Assembly: GCF_964340395.1 (NCBI RefSeq)
Contig: NC_135549.1
Coordinates: 35,738,332 to 35,802,331, forward strand
DNA: 64,000 nucleotides
From: Glandiceps talaboti
Taxonomy: Eukaryota; Hemichordata; Enteropneusta; Spengelidae
Reading direction: 5' to 3'
Below, one piece after another: positions 34,518 through 45,442 of the stretch. The notes beneath the pieces are model-generated. The model searched no databases and had not been told where the DNA came from. It saw only the letters and a list, made by a program, of their open reading frames with translations. The position numbers and the translations under genes were made by a program. How positions within the stretch are numbered: position 1 is the first letter of the stretch; each line of letters begins with the position of its first letter.

Positions 34518-36704
34518 GGGAGTGTACAGTTTTAACTTCCAGGGGGGGGGGCCGGAGGATTTTCAGGGGGGGCCACCAATTTTTATCAAGAAAAATTAGG
34601 GGGGGCTAAACAAAAATTTCACTATTTGTTAGGGGGGGCCACAAAAAAACAACCTAACCTGAATGTCAGGATGGACAAGTGCCAGATATGTATATAAAAT
34701 AAAATATAGGCAAAACCCAACACTTGACTGTGCACAATGTCCTACAGAAGTAGCATTTAACATGGATTGATGATAAAACAGTGCACAAACCTATTAAATC
34801 ACAATATTTGTATTCAGTGAAACAAAAATTGACCAGCGACTCTGCCACTTCTCAAGGTAACTTTCCCATGAAATTGTGTAGGACTTGTTTCATCACAATC
34901 ACTGTCTGAGATATCAGCCGTGCTTGAAGTTTCAGAGTTATCAGAAAAACAATCATCACTGTCTATAACACCTATTATAGCATTTTCACTTTCAGAGTCA
35001 CTACTATTTGTATCACTGATGTCTGTAGTTGTAGTTTGAAGTTCATTTGCAGTCACTTTTCTTGACCTAAATTCAGGTGTTCCAAGTATGTGCATTGATA
35101 TAATGTCTACTTTTTCTCCTTTTAATTTTCTATATTTTGGCAATTTATGCTTGTCTAGATATTTATCTAGCTCTTTTACGTTCAGTTTTTCTAGAGTTCC
35201 ACTTATGAATAACTGCAACCAGTCATAGTCATTATAATTCTTGTTTTTTCTTTTCTTCTGTACCTCTAACCAATGTCTGGATCTAATGTTTTTCATCCTC
35301 TCCAAATTTCTCAAATGTTCAATGTAGTTTTTAACACTGTTCACACTGACAATATATTTCTCAGCAAAACGAGAAATAGCAGCTTCATCATTTAATTGTT
35401 TTGAAACATAGAGCTTTTTTAAGTTAGCTCGTGGTTGGTAGTCATCAACAGTTCAATTTGTGTTTGGTGTTTCAAACACTGTAGTGGAACAGTAACTACA
35501 CTATTTTTGGCACAACTGGAACTGAGGTTCATTGTGCCTACATGTATGTCATCAAACAGTGTGCATGAGTGTGTAAATCAATGGGACTGATTGATTTGAT
35601 ATTTGGTATGGACATTACTTATAATGTAATCAACTAAACATAAACCTTCTGTAACAGTTCCTACTTTTCAAAGTGTGAGGTGATATTTAATATTCACTTG
35701 GTAGAATTATTTTAATTCTGAAATTAAAGTTTGAAGAGATGTTTTCATTCTATCACCATGGTAGGGTTCAAGTATTATATGATAGCTTTTGTGAGTTTGA
35801 ATTAAACACAAAATTATTCACAGGTGCTGGGTGAGGAATGTATTCATAACAAGCCATGTATTCATAAAAAATATTATTCAACCCTTTGAAGTGATACATG
35901 TACTCCCCCCCCCTCAGCGCATCAGTTTACTAAAGTCTCTTGAAATATAGTCAAGAAGTGTTTTATATTTTGCGTAGAGATAATATGAATACTATAATAT
36001 AGGAAGGGTCTTAATATGTATTTCAATCTTAAATAACATGTTTTCCCTTTGCACTGCAATTAAAAATGTTTCTAAAATGTGTAATTTATGAAGTGTTTAA
36101 ATTAATAATAAATGATTGTGTGACCAACCACTGCAAATTAATCCTAAAATTTGAATATGTTCACATGGAAAAAAGTTTCCTCATGGTGCAATTTTGCACT
36201 ATTTTTTCCAAACCTCTGATAAATAAGTAATATATATATATATATTTACTTATTCATTTATTTGCTAATTTATGTCAGTGATGGGCTAAAAATCCAAGAA
36301 AAAGTGTAGCCAGACCAGTAGTCTATTCTGTCACCCCTCAGTTGTAAGTAGACATCCTGTCATCCAATTTAACTTATAATAGTCTTTATTTGTGATTTTA
36401 TGAGTGTCCATGATTCAACAACTTTGTGCACTGGTTCAATTCTGAAGTAAGTATAAATATGGAATAAGTTAATACATGTAGCAACTGCTGGCAAATCTAT
36501 GTGTTGCTGTATCTGTGTTTCATCTGTGCGTATTTTTGTTAGTGGTTTCAGGGGGGGCCATGAAATAAAAACAAGAAGTCTTAGGGGGGGGGGGGGGGGG
36601 CAGATAATTTATACCAGTTTTTGTAGGGGGGGCCACCAATAAAAATCCCTTGCTTCATTAGAAATCCTCCGGCCTCCCCCTGGAAATTAAAAATGTACAC
36701 TCCC
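34518..36704. mobile_element. 2.2-kb DNA transposon A, GGGAG termini, TTA target duplication
   Basis: The left end GGGAGTGTACAGTTTTAACT (34518 onward) and the reverse complement of the right end (GGGAGTGTACATTTTTAATT, ending 36704) are inverted repeats of about 45 bases, both reaching ..CCAGGGGG.GGCCGGAGGATTT. TTA flanks both ends (34515-34517 and 36705-36707). TWA duplications with GGG-starting termini fit the PIF/Harbinger superfamily. Just inside each end are several modules of 7 or more G followed by (C)CAC..ATTTTTA. It encodes the SAP-like fragment at 34814-35450 but no recognised transposase. Confidence 0.8.
34814..35450 (-). pseudogene. C-terminal part of a SAP-like domain protein inside transposon A
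   Basis: The frame is open from VDDYQPRANLKKLYVSKQLN (about 35450) to the stop at 34814, about 210 residues. It contains a helical SVNSVKNYIEHLRNLERMKN segment, a basic stretch (VQKKRKNKNYNDYDW), then LEKLNVKELDKYLDKHKLPK..KGEKVDIISMHI, which looks like a SAP-type DNA-binding helix-extension-helix. An acidic Ser/Asp tail (SDSESENAIIG, DISDSDCDETS) follows. A stop lies just 5' of the frame and no ATG precedes the domain, so the N-terminal part is missing or in unseen exons. Similar SAP-like C termini occur in repetitive invertebrate proteins. The exact family is not known to me. It lies 300 bases inside the left end of transposon A and reads toward it. Confidence 0.55.
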
Positions 36705-36720
36705 TTAGATACATTTTAAG

Positions 36721-37983
36721 CAGTGTTTTCTCCAGGTTTTCAGGATTGTCCCCCCTTGCATAAAATTTTGGGGGATTTAGTTCAAAGTAGGGGGGGGGGA
36801 CGACAGAATAATTTCATTTTTTAATCTGTATGTGCATGATAATGATTGTAATTTAAATAAAACAAGTTGGCAACACTTTTAGGTAATCATACATAGTATT
36901 ACATTAATTTTATTACAATCATTCATGTATGTTTTTAACTCAAAATGTTTATAAAAAATCCCGGCACCACAAAAGTGAAATCCAAAAATCCTCCTTTCCC
37001 TCTCAGTACAGTATATGCCAGACTGTATTTACATTGCCATGTCCGTATAAGTTGAAAATATTAGTTTCGACGTTTCCCCACTGCACTACAGTACAATACA
37101 ATGTACAGCAAACACATGGCATTCTCAGCTCCAGACTACTACAAACTCTTGGTTTCGAACGACACGAATGACATCGTCTATTCTGTTGACTTGAACAAAA
37201 GTACAAAGGAGTACATTACAATCACATGACGATGTCGCAAAAATTGTCATGTTATATTATTTTGAAGGATTTAGAAAATGACTGACTGCATTGGTATATT
37301 TTGTAGTACACACAACAATGTGTAACTGTAAACATATTCCACGTGGGTGGACTCACATCAACATACGTAGCTTCAATTCTTCCGTATGTCGTAATTCAAT
37401 CTGCTATTTATATCACAGAAACATTAGTATTCTTTCTAGGAATGTAATATTGCTAAAAATGTATATTTCCCTTCATAAGATGACTGTATACGGCACATTC
37501 CAGCCTCCAAGTGTGATCGCTACGCTAGTCTTTTGACAAGTCGCCATGTTGTGAAATAATTAATGTAATTAGGTCACTATGTCATATATGACCAATAGGA
37601 TCGCAGCTTACAAAAAAGTGAGAAATTTCACCCAATCACGTTGGGTATATGATACTGGTAGAGCTATTCACTGACCACGCATTGAAAGTTGTCAACACTT
37701 ACGTCTTTATCGTCATGGGACTGGGTACACCATGTATAATGTATATCATGTGTCAGGATCCAATATACATTAAAAACAGCTGTGCTTGTCACAGAGGAGA
37801 AGCCATTACCAATTCCTGCATTACCTAATGTAAATTCTAATTTTCTTGTCTTCCGCCTAATGTCTGGTACTTTTTACTTGGAAAATCTAGAGCGTGATCT
37901 CGCGCGCAATGGGTGTTTTTATAGGGGAGATCTTCTCTGTAAATGCGCAAATCTCGCAATCGCGCGTCCTGGAGAAAACACTG
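36721..37983. mobile_element. 1.26-kb hAT-like non-autonomous element
   Basis: CAGTGTTTTCTCCAGG (36721-36736) is exactly inverted at 37968-37983. TTTAAG flanks both ends (36715-36720 and 37984-37989). The CAGTG.TTCTC terminus resembles hAT elements; hAT duplications are usually 8 bp, with 5-6 bp in some groups. No transposase; the short ORFs inside (36929-37171, 37782-37988) have no recognised domain. Confidence 0.65.
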
Positions 37984-38055
37984 TTTAAGAGTCGCTTTCC
38001 TGCATAAAACAACCATTTTCAGATTGCATGCCGACATGGGCGACACATCTAGTAA

Positions 38056-41000
38056 GGGAGCGATCAGTTTTTACGGCCGGGGGTGGGCCGGTAAATCAGA
38101 GGGGGGGGGCACCTCAATTTGGGACTCAAAGAAGGGGGGGTCATCATTTTTACGAGGTGAATAAAGGGGGGGGGGGTCACCTTGTTTTCAACTAAACAAA
38201 ATCATGAGCCACGCTCCTGTACTTCAATGTCCATACATTTAATATCATAACTAGGCCAAAGCCCCTAAGCTCGCACAGCTGGATAGATTCATTTGTGACC
38301 GGCTGCCTCACAATGATATCATAGATAGCGCTCTCGGCATGGAGATTGTACATCGTACATAGAACTTGCATGCGTAGTCATTGTACCGCAATGCATCTTT
38401 GGGTAAAACCACCAAAAAAACATCACTTAGTGTATAGGACACGCATGCGTACTAGTCATTGAGCCGCTATGCTGCCGCTTGTGGGCACTGTGCAAGCTAT
38501 TAAACAAAAAATGTATGTGCATAAAATAAACCATAAACAAATAGCTATAAATATACATTCAAATATAACATAAACTCTCTCTTGATACATCCAATACATA
38601 TGGCATGGCGTCACAACACTGCACCATGGCCACCTTTAAGCAACAGTTATTTGTTAGAAAATTGACTTCTCGCTATTGCACGCCATGAGTTGCATTGTGT
38701 CTTCTTGTGGTACAAAAACTTGCATGTGTACCTGTACATGTAAAACATAACAAATGAAATACATTAAGATTTACTGGCTCTAAAATCTGTTCCTCCATTG
38801 ACCTGAACATGTTGAATTGTGTACAAACATAACCAATTTAGGACACTTTGAAATAATATGTGGCAAACACTGTGACTGAAAGTGCCTGACCCAGCCTGTG
38901 TCTAGATATTAGATATTCAATGTCCATGTATATAGTTAGTCTAGTTCCTATACATTTTTGTACATATAATGTATGATAACTACGATCATCTCCATTAGAA
39001 GTTCCAAATTGATTTATGGTTGAGATCAATAGTTCAGTGTAGGGTAAAAACTAAATTCTTTTAGTGAGGGGTGGGGTGAGAGGAGGTCTTTTATAATGAA
39101 ATCTGTTTTGTACCCCAATACAAACATTTCTAAAAATGTCAAATTGAAAAGTGGGAAAAACATTTATTATGCATGGCACTAAAATACATTATTGTGCCAA
39201 TAAAAAGCTATGTTTTCCTCACTACATACTGGCTTTGTATTCATAGCACTACATACTGATTTTAAATTGATTGTGCTGTCTGCAACAATTTTACCAATTT
39301 AGTTAGAAGGGGTGAGGAAGGGGTTCTGAGGCCTTACTAAAAGCATTAGTTTTTTTACCTACTGATCTCACCCCTAATATGTTGATTTATCATACATGTA
39401 CAAACTATTGAACTGTTACTTGGCATTAGTACGAACTACATGTCTTATCAAAAATAACTTTTCTGTGTTTGTGTTTCACTTCTTCTCTGATACCTGTGAC
39501 CATCACCAAGTTTAATACATGTACATGTTACCAGGCTACATGTGAAACCCCCTTTTGTCTTGCTATTGTTTTACACCATACACTACCAAGAAAGAAATAT
39601 ATTCCAAGGTGAACACAATATTAATCGGATTCTCAGAGAATATATATTATGTGAATGACTGATAAACAAAGTTATAAACACAGACTTGTTTGATGATGAT
39701 CTAGTAAAGGGATATTTACTGTAGCCAGAACTTCTATAGTACTGACACGGTACAAAGTTTTGAGGAAAATTAGATTTTACATCTCCTCTGGAATATCTAG
39801 TATTCACTTTGAGTGACTGTATGCTGAGAGTAAAATTTTGTCAGCAGATCATAATGTTACCTTTCCTTGGTATTAGAGTGTATTTATTTTCAAGGCTGTC
39901 ATGTTGCCAGCAATATACTTGACAACATAGCCAGTAGTAAGTGAATTGAATTAGTAATCTAGTTTAGAAACTGCTGTAGTACAGAAAACATTTTTATGAC
40001 ATTTTTTAATTTCTATTTTGAAACAATGACATTTTATCCCATTTCATTATTCAAAACCTTTCAAAATTATCAGCGTGGTCAATGAATGGGGGGGGGGGGG
40101 GTGGAGTTTTGAGTCATTGCCATGATTAAACTGAACAATTATGAACAGGACAAACAAGTGCCTTCAGGAGTGCAAACATGTACATTATTATTATTATTAT
40201 TATTTTATTTCTTGTAAGAAAACGCACTACACATGCATCTCAGCGCGTTATACAGACTGAAGTTTAAAAAATTGCAATAAAGTAAAGAAAATAACACACA
40301 AAAAGGGACTAAGTGTAAAACTGGCCGATTAAAATAATTCACAATGTATAAAAACAGACAAGTTAAAATCAATCACTTAAAATGTTGTCTAAAAAGATAT
40401 GTCTTTAAACTACGTTTAAAAATGTCAACAGTCTTTATATTTCTCATTTCAAATGGAAGTGAATTCCACAGAGAGGGTGAGCACACTGAAAAAGCCCTCT
40501 GGCCATAAGATCTATTGAAATTGCCACGTGGTTGGACTAAGAGTAGCTTTTCAGCGGAACGAAGATTTCGTGTTGGAAGATAATTGCTAATTAAATCTGA
40601 CAGGTATAATGGTGCTACGTGATTGATTATCTTGAAAGTGATCAGTAGGATTTTGAAATTAATCCTAGCCTCAACTGGGAGCCAATGCAAGTCATAGAGT
40701 ACAGGAGTAATGTGGTCGAATTTTCGTGTACAACTGACAAGAGGGGCTGCAGCATTCTGGAGTGACTGCAGACGATCTCTCTGGTATTTTGGAATTCCAT
40801 ACAATAGACCATTGCAGTAATCGAGTCGGGATGTCACAAATGCATGTATTAATTTCTCTGTACAGGCTTTGTCTAACAGTTTGCGAATTTTTCCAATCTT
40901 GTATAATGAAAAGTAACCATTCTTGCAAATGTGACTAATCTGATCAGACATGGAGCCGTCCCTACGGAGAGTAACACCGAGATTACGGACTGAGGTAGAG

Positions 41001-42215
41001 GGTGTGATGTCTAGCCCGCCAATTTTCAGGCTGGTCAGTTCTACTACGTTGGTTTTTAACCGTGATGAGAACTGGATCACCTCAGTTTTGTCATCGTTGA
41101 GGACTAACATATTTGATCTTATCCAGCTGCGAATGTCGTCGATGCACATTTCAACATCAGGTAGAATGTCAGCTGGCTTATTGCAGATTGTGTAAATCTC
41201 TGAGTCGTCTGCATACATCATGTAGTCAAGGCCATGTCCAATGATGACATCCTCTAAAGGAGCTGTATACAATGTGAATATATAGGATCGGATCTAGAAC
41301 TGACCCTTGTGGAACACCATACTTTATATGCGACATAGAAGACGCTGTAGAGGTCACTTTGACACGTTGATGGCGATTGAGAAGATAGGATTTAGACCAG
41401 GCTAGAGCTGTCCCGGTGACACCAAAACAAAACTCCAGTCTATTTAACAAAATGCTATGGTCGATTGTATCAAAAGCTGCTGACAGATCCAACATGATAA
41501 GAACGATATCCTTCTTATTATTTAAGGCCACCATGATGTCATTATGGACTCGTAAAAGGGCCGTTTCGGTACTATGATTAGCCCGATATGCACTTTGGCA
41601 TTTAGTGTAAAGCTCGAACTTGGTTCAAATGTATGGAAAGCTGCAGTTGTGTTAAGTCTAAAGAAAACAATCAACTATATGATGTGAACATATCTTTATA
41701 TGATGTAAACAATTCATTATATGATGCAAGTACATCATTATGTGTGATAGTTATGGACATGGGTTTACAAGTATATTAACTCCATTTATAATATTGTACT
41801 TGATAATTAGCTGAATTAATAAATATTAATAGTCCACTCAATCTAAGAGATATCCTAGAACTTTTGGTTACTAAACCATGAATATTGTGTACGTCCGTGA
41901 ACAGACAATCATACTTTTCATAGGGTTCCTATCTAAAGAGCTTTATACATGTGAAGCAATGGATTTGGGATAGCAATTTACCAGATACACTTAAAATTAC
42001 TGAAAATGTAACTTTGAGAATAGTGTCTTTTGCAAGAACAAAAAGAGTGTTTCTTGTCAACAGATGGGGGGGGGGGATCATTGTGTTTTTTTATTTGTCA
42101 GAGGGGGGGGGTTGGATTGTTTTGTAAATGAATTGCAGGGGGGGTCACTATTTTTAAGTACAACATGAACAAAAAGTCGTCCCCCCCCCCCCGGCCGTAA
42201 AAACTGATCACTCCC
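38056..42215. mobile_element. 4.2-kb DNA transposon B, GGGAG termini, TAA target duplication
   Basis: The left end GGGAGCGATCAGTTTTTACG (38056 onward, continuing GCCGGGGG) matches the reverse complement of the right end over 28 bases with one mismatch. TAA flanks both ends (38053-38055 and 42216-42218). Three or four modules of 7-12 G followed by (T)CAC/CATT.TTTTTA lie inside each end. Same architecture as transposon A but a different sequence, hence a sister family. No transposase. A LINE fragment occupies 40182-41620. The remainder (38200-40180 and 41620-42060) is AT-rich non-coding DNA. Confidence 0.8.
40182..41620 (-). mobile_element. L2/CR1-type LINE, 5'-truncated reverse transcriptase
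   Basis: Reading on minus from about 41615: CQSAYRANHSTETALLRVHN, LDLSAAFDTIDHSILL, YGVPQGSVLDPILYI, a frameshift near 41270, YMMYADDSEIYTI (catalytic YADD), NDDKTEVIQFSS, VRNLGVTLRRDGSM, HWLPVEARINFKIL and a C terminus SLWNSLPFEMRNIKTVDIFK ending at 40373. The 3' end is a (TAA)n tail at 40182-40205. The endonuclease and 5' part are absent. Apart from the frameshift the coding sequence is well preserved, so the insertion is fairly young. It lies inside transposon B. Confidence 0.85.
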
Positions 42216-42218
42216 TAA

Positions 42219-43045
42219 TCAAAGACACAACAACAAACAAATCCAAAGCAACTGTGTTTATTTATATCTGCGGAAGGAAATCATGATTTTCAATTAAACT
42301 GAGGACCTAATTGAAACATTTTAATTTTGCTCACATTGTAAATTTGAGTTGTCATGGACAATTTCAGGAACGATGATTTGCATCATAGACCTCATGGAGG
42401 GTACCACGCCGTTCACACGTGTGAGCTTACACTGTAGGCAAACTGGCTCTGTCTATTTGGGCTAATGTTAAGCATATGGCTGCCTGCAGACACAAATTTC
42501 GCGAAAGTAGACCCACAAATTCGTTAGAGCAGAAGGTTTTGTTGGATAACCATCCCTCTTGAAAGCTATGTGTACACACACTTTATTTCATATTTTACTG
42601 CGTTCATTACCGTCCACACAGTGACATGAAGTGGTTTCATCTTTTTTGAAAGCACAGCCCATGTTCACTGAAGCCGGCCGTACTGTGGTGCATACAAGTT
42701 TATTTGTAGGTGATATTAAGGCATCAATTAGAGCAGTCTTTGTTGGTAATCATTATAATGATGTTGATCAACGGGATCAGTTTTATAGTAGTCCATACAG
42801 AAGGTAAATTGTAATACATTGTAGTAAAAGATGCTAGGAGTAGATTGCAAATGTTAACATTTTGCCTTTTTACTTGTTCTTTGATGTGTATTTTTCTGAT
42901 TGTTTGACCTCGTTAAACCTGGAAATACAGAATTGTGTGCCACAATATATGTTATTCTTGGAGTACATCGATAATACTGTGTTGTGTGTTGTGTTCGCTA
43001 CATTTAACTAAAGTGAACGATTTAACGTTTCTCAACTAAAGTTTT
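42219..43045. other. no gene seen
   Basis: AT-rich intergenic DNA right of transposon B. The last part may be LINE 5' UTR. Confidence 0.4.
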
Positions 43046-44150
43046 GAAGGTGTTTTGTTAATATTGCACTAGTGTTTTTATGAGTTACTTTTTAGTGCAT
43101 TTAATGGTGTTTCCATGTTGTGTTCTTGAATTTGTTTTCAAGAATGTGTATTTTTAGCAAAAGGGTGACTAACAAGAATAGTGTTACACATTCTTCCATT
43201 TCTATTGGTAGTTGGAATGTCCAGGGTGGTTTATCAAAGAAATGTACTGAGATTGATTTTGAGCTGGTGGTAAACAAATTTGATATTCTCTGTATACAAT
43301 AGACATGGCTTGCAAGTTCTCAATGTTTGTCTTTAATTTTGGTTATAACTTTTTTAGATCTGACCGACTCAGTCGTCATAAACGTAGCAAGAGAGCTGCT
43401 GGGGGATCTGTTATCTTTTTTAAGTCTAAATTTAAAAGTGGTATTAAGAAACTAGATTCAAAACTTTCTGATTTTCTTTGGTGTAAACTTGACAAAAGTA
43501 TGTTTTCTTCTAATAGAGATATTTTTATTTGTTCTGTATATTTACCTCCTCAAGGTTCTATGATGCATATAAATAATGACTATTTTGATATTCTTCAAAC
43601 AGAGATTTTATACTATTCATCTTTAGGGGATATTATCTTACTTGGTGATTTCAATGCACATACTGGAAACTTGCAGGATTACATTGTTGATGATGATACA
43701 GAATTTTGTCCAACAGAGATTGATTATTTACCTGATAACTTTCATGATAGAGCTTCTATGGATGCTGGTAAATTTTGCAATAATAGTTTTGGTAGACAAC
43801 TCATTGATTTATGCATACAAAATAATTTATTAATTTTGAATGGTAGATCTGTTGGTGATTTAAATGGAAAGCCAACTTGTTATAAGCCTAGTGGATATAG
43901 CATTGTAGACTATGGTATTATTACCAAATGATTCTTTGCGCAGGTTCAGTATTTTAAGGTTTTTGATTTGCCACATTTATCTGATCATTGCCCAGTTGGT
44001 CTTTCATTACAAACGAATTCTAACTTGTTAATTTCTAATAATAAGTCTTCTGTTAATGCGTTACCTTATCCAAGTAAGTATATATGGGATGATAATTCAA
44101 AACAAATTTTCCTTGATAATTTGAATAATAAAATAATAAAACCTGCGCAA
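43046..44150 (+). mobile_element. LINE fragment, APE-type endonuclease domain
   Basis: The plus strand reads SISIGSWNVQGGLSKKCTEI, FDILCIQ, then a TAG and a frameshift at 43300-43335. It continues FFRSDRLSRHKRSKRAAGGS, FICSVYLPPQG, IILLGDFNAHTGN and GKPTCYKPSGYSIVDYGIIT, a TGA at 43929-43931, and PHLSDHCPVGLSL. The conserved N, DFNAHTG and SDH motifs mark an apurinic-like endonuclease of a non-LTR retrotransposon. Two stops and one frameshift make it inactive. The reverse transcriptase is missing; the copy ends where an inverted piece of itself begins. Confidence 0.8.
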
Positions 44151-44201
44151 AGAATGATTTGGTAATAATACCATAGTCTACAATGCTATATCCACTAGAC
44201 C
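44150..44201 (-). repeat. inverted copy of 52 bases of the upstream LINE endonuclease
   Basis: The reverse complement of 44150-44201 matches 43890-43941 (CTAGTGGATATAGCATTGTA and on to TTTGCGCAGGTT). One visible difference is that the forward copy has the stop codon TGA at 43929-43931 where the inverted copy has TCA (Ser). Confidence 0.85.
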
Positions 44202-44585
44202 AGAATTGGCAATTATTTCCTTACCTAAATGTTCATTGTTTCCAGTCCAACCACAGACATTTAGATGGGAAATACATAATCCATCATTGATTTTGCCCTT
44301 GTCGATTTGAGATTCACTTTATTTGTGATCTTGAATTTCTTCCATTTCTTGACTTGTTTCTTGTCTTTTTAATACAACGTGGCCATTTTCAGTTATGTGG
44401 TATTTGTGTCCATTAGGGATTTCATTTAGTACAGTGTGCATATTCAAGTCAATCAGACGTTCAACGTGAGATTTACAAGTACGGAGATAGACTCTTTTAA
44501 ACTCATTACTATTCTTCAGCTCGCTCTTAGCACGTAATATTGCTACCTTCTGCTCGGTGTTTCCTAGTGTAATTTTCACTAAATC
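44202..44585 (-). mobile_element. LINE fragment: ORF1 C terminus and endonuclease start
   Basis: On minus, 44579-44319 encodes VKITLGNTEQKVAILRAKSE, LKNSNEFKRVYLRTCKSHVE and NEIPNGHKYHITENGHVVLK, typical of the C-terminal part of a LINE ORF1 nucleic-acid-binding protein. Then 44310-44205 encodes GLCISHLNVCGWTGNNEHLG, the opening of an endonuclease domain. The two are in the right order for one element. It is joined head to head with the plus-strand LINE through the inverted 52-base copy. Confidence 0.65.
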
Positions 44586-44709
44586 CTGGAACCCCTACAT
44601 GTCTAGTTCGCAACCACATACAGTTCACGACTCCGACATATTGCAGAAACTTTGTCCATATTCTGTGTGGCTAATGTCCTTTAGATTATTTCTACACACA
44701 ATGCAGATC

Positions 44710-45110
44710 CTGATAAACATACACATGCATTACGTTTGGTGCTCATATCACTTTTTACTCAATGGCAGCCATATTTGTGGTGAAAAATTTTGATTTACTA
44801 ATAATTAACTCAAGAACGTTAATACACATGGAGACTACAGTAAGGTGTCTACCCATATATTGCCAGGTTTAAAAGTTCTTTTTCGACATTCATCTCTGAC
44901 ATAGTCTTGGATCTACAGGTTCAGTTACTGACATTCAGCAATTCCCTGCATTATCAGACATGCTGTACATGTAGTATTTATTTGTTTTCACCAATGTTTT
45001 TAAAATCATGTCTCCAATAAGTCATATTTGAAGGGGGAAGCATGTCTTCCATGAAGACCTGTTTCTTCTGGGATTTGCCTTGATATCTTAATCTTTCAAT
45101 TACTAATTTT
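44710..45110 (+). repeat. dispersed repeat R6, copy 2
   Basis: Collinear by eye with 7370-7790 (GGTGCTCATATCACTTTTTA, GGCAGCCATATTTGTGGT, TACCCATATATTGCC, GTATTTATTTGTTTTC). No coding potential. It ends just upstream of the dehydrogenase exon. Confidence 0.5.
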
Positions 45111-45164
45111 AATTACTAAATTTTATGTGACAGAATAACAGCTTATGTGAGAAAATATTGATTA

Positions 45165-45322
45165 ATGGAAAAGATGAAGACAGGAGTCGCCTTGGTAACA
45201 GGCTCAACAAGTGGCATTGGATTAGGAATCTCAAGAAGTTTAGCAGATAATGGATATTCTGTAGTAATCACTGGCTTTGGGCATCAAGAATTGATAGATT
45301 GTATTCTGAGTGAGTTAAACCA
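45165..45322 (+). CDS. first coding exon, short-chain dehydrogenase (3-hydroxybutyrate dehydrogenase type)
   Basis: ATG 45165 opens 52 codons: MEKMKTGVALVTGSTSGIGL, then GISRSLADNGYSVVITGFGH and QELIDCILSELN. A phase-2 donor (CCA/GTAAGT) follows. TGSTSGIG is the Rossmann TGxxxGxG dinucleotide-binding motif of classical SDR enzymes. The combination with LGI.R.LA..GY.VV..GFG is typical of D-3-hydroxybutyrate dehydrogenases, which convert 3-hydroxybutyrate to acetoacetate with NAD. The catalytic N-S-Y-K residues would be on later exons, which are not found in the remaining 18.7 kb. Intron 1 would therefore be very long and filled with repeats. A retained single exon of a dead gene cannot be excluded, but it shows no damage. 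This is the best candidate host gene in the window. Confidence 0.7.
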
Positions 45323-45442
45323 GTAAGTGTCTGTCAATATATGTTTTTTGGGATTAAATAACGGTTTTATTTGGCTTATTACAAAAATACAACTCTTTTC
45401 ATGAATGGAAATCTTTTACATTTTGTATTTGAAAACGTTTTT

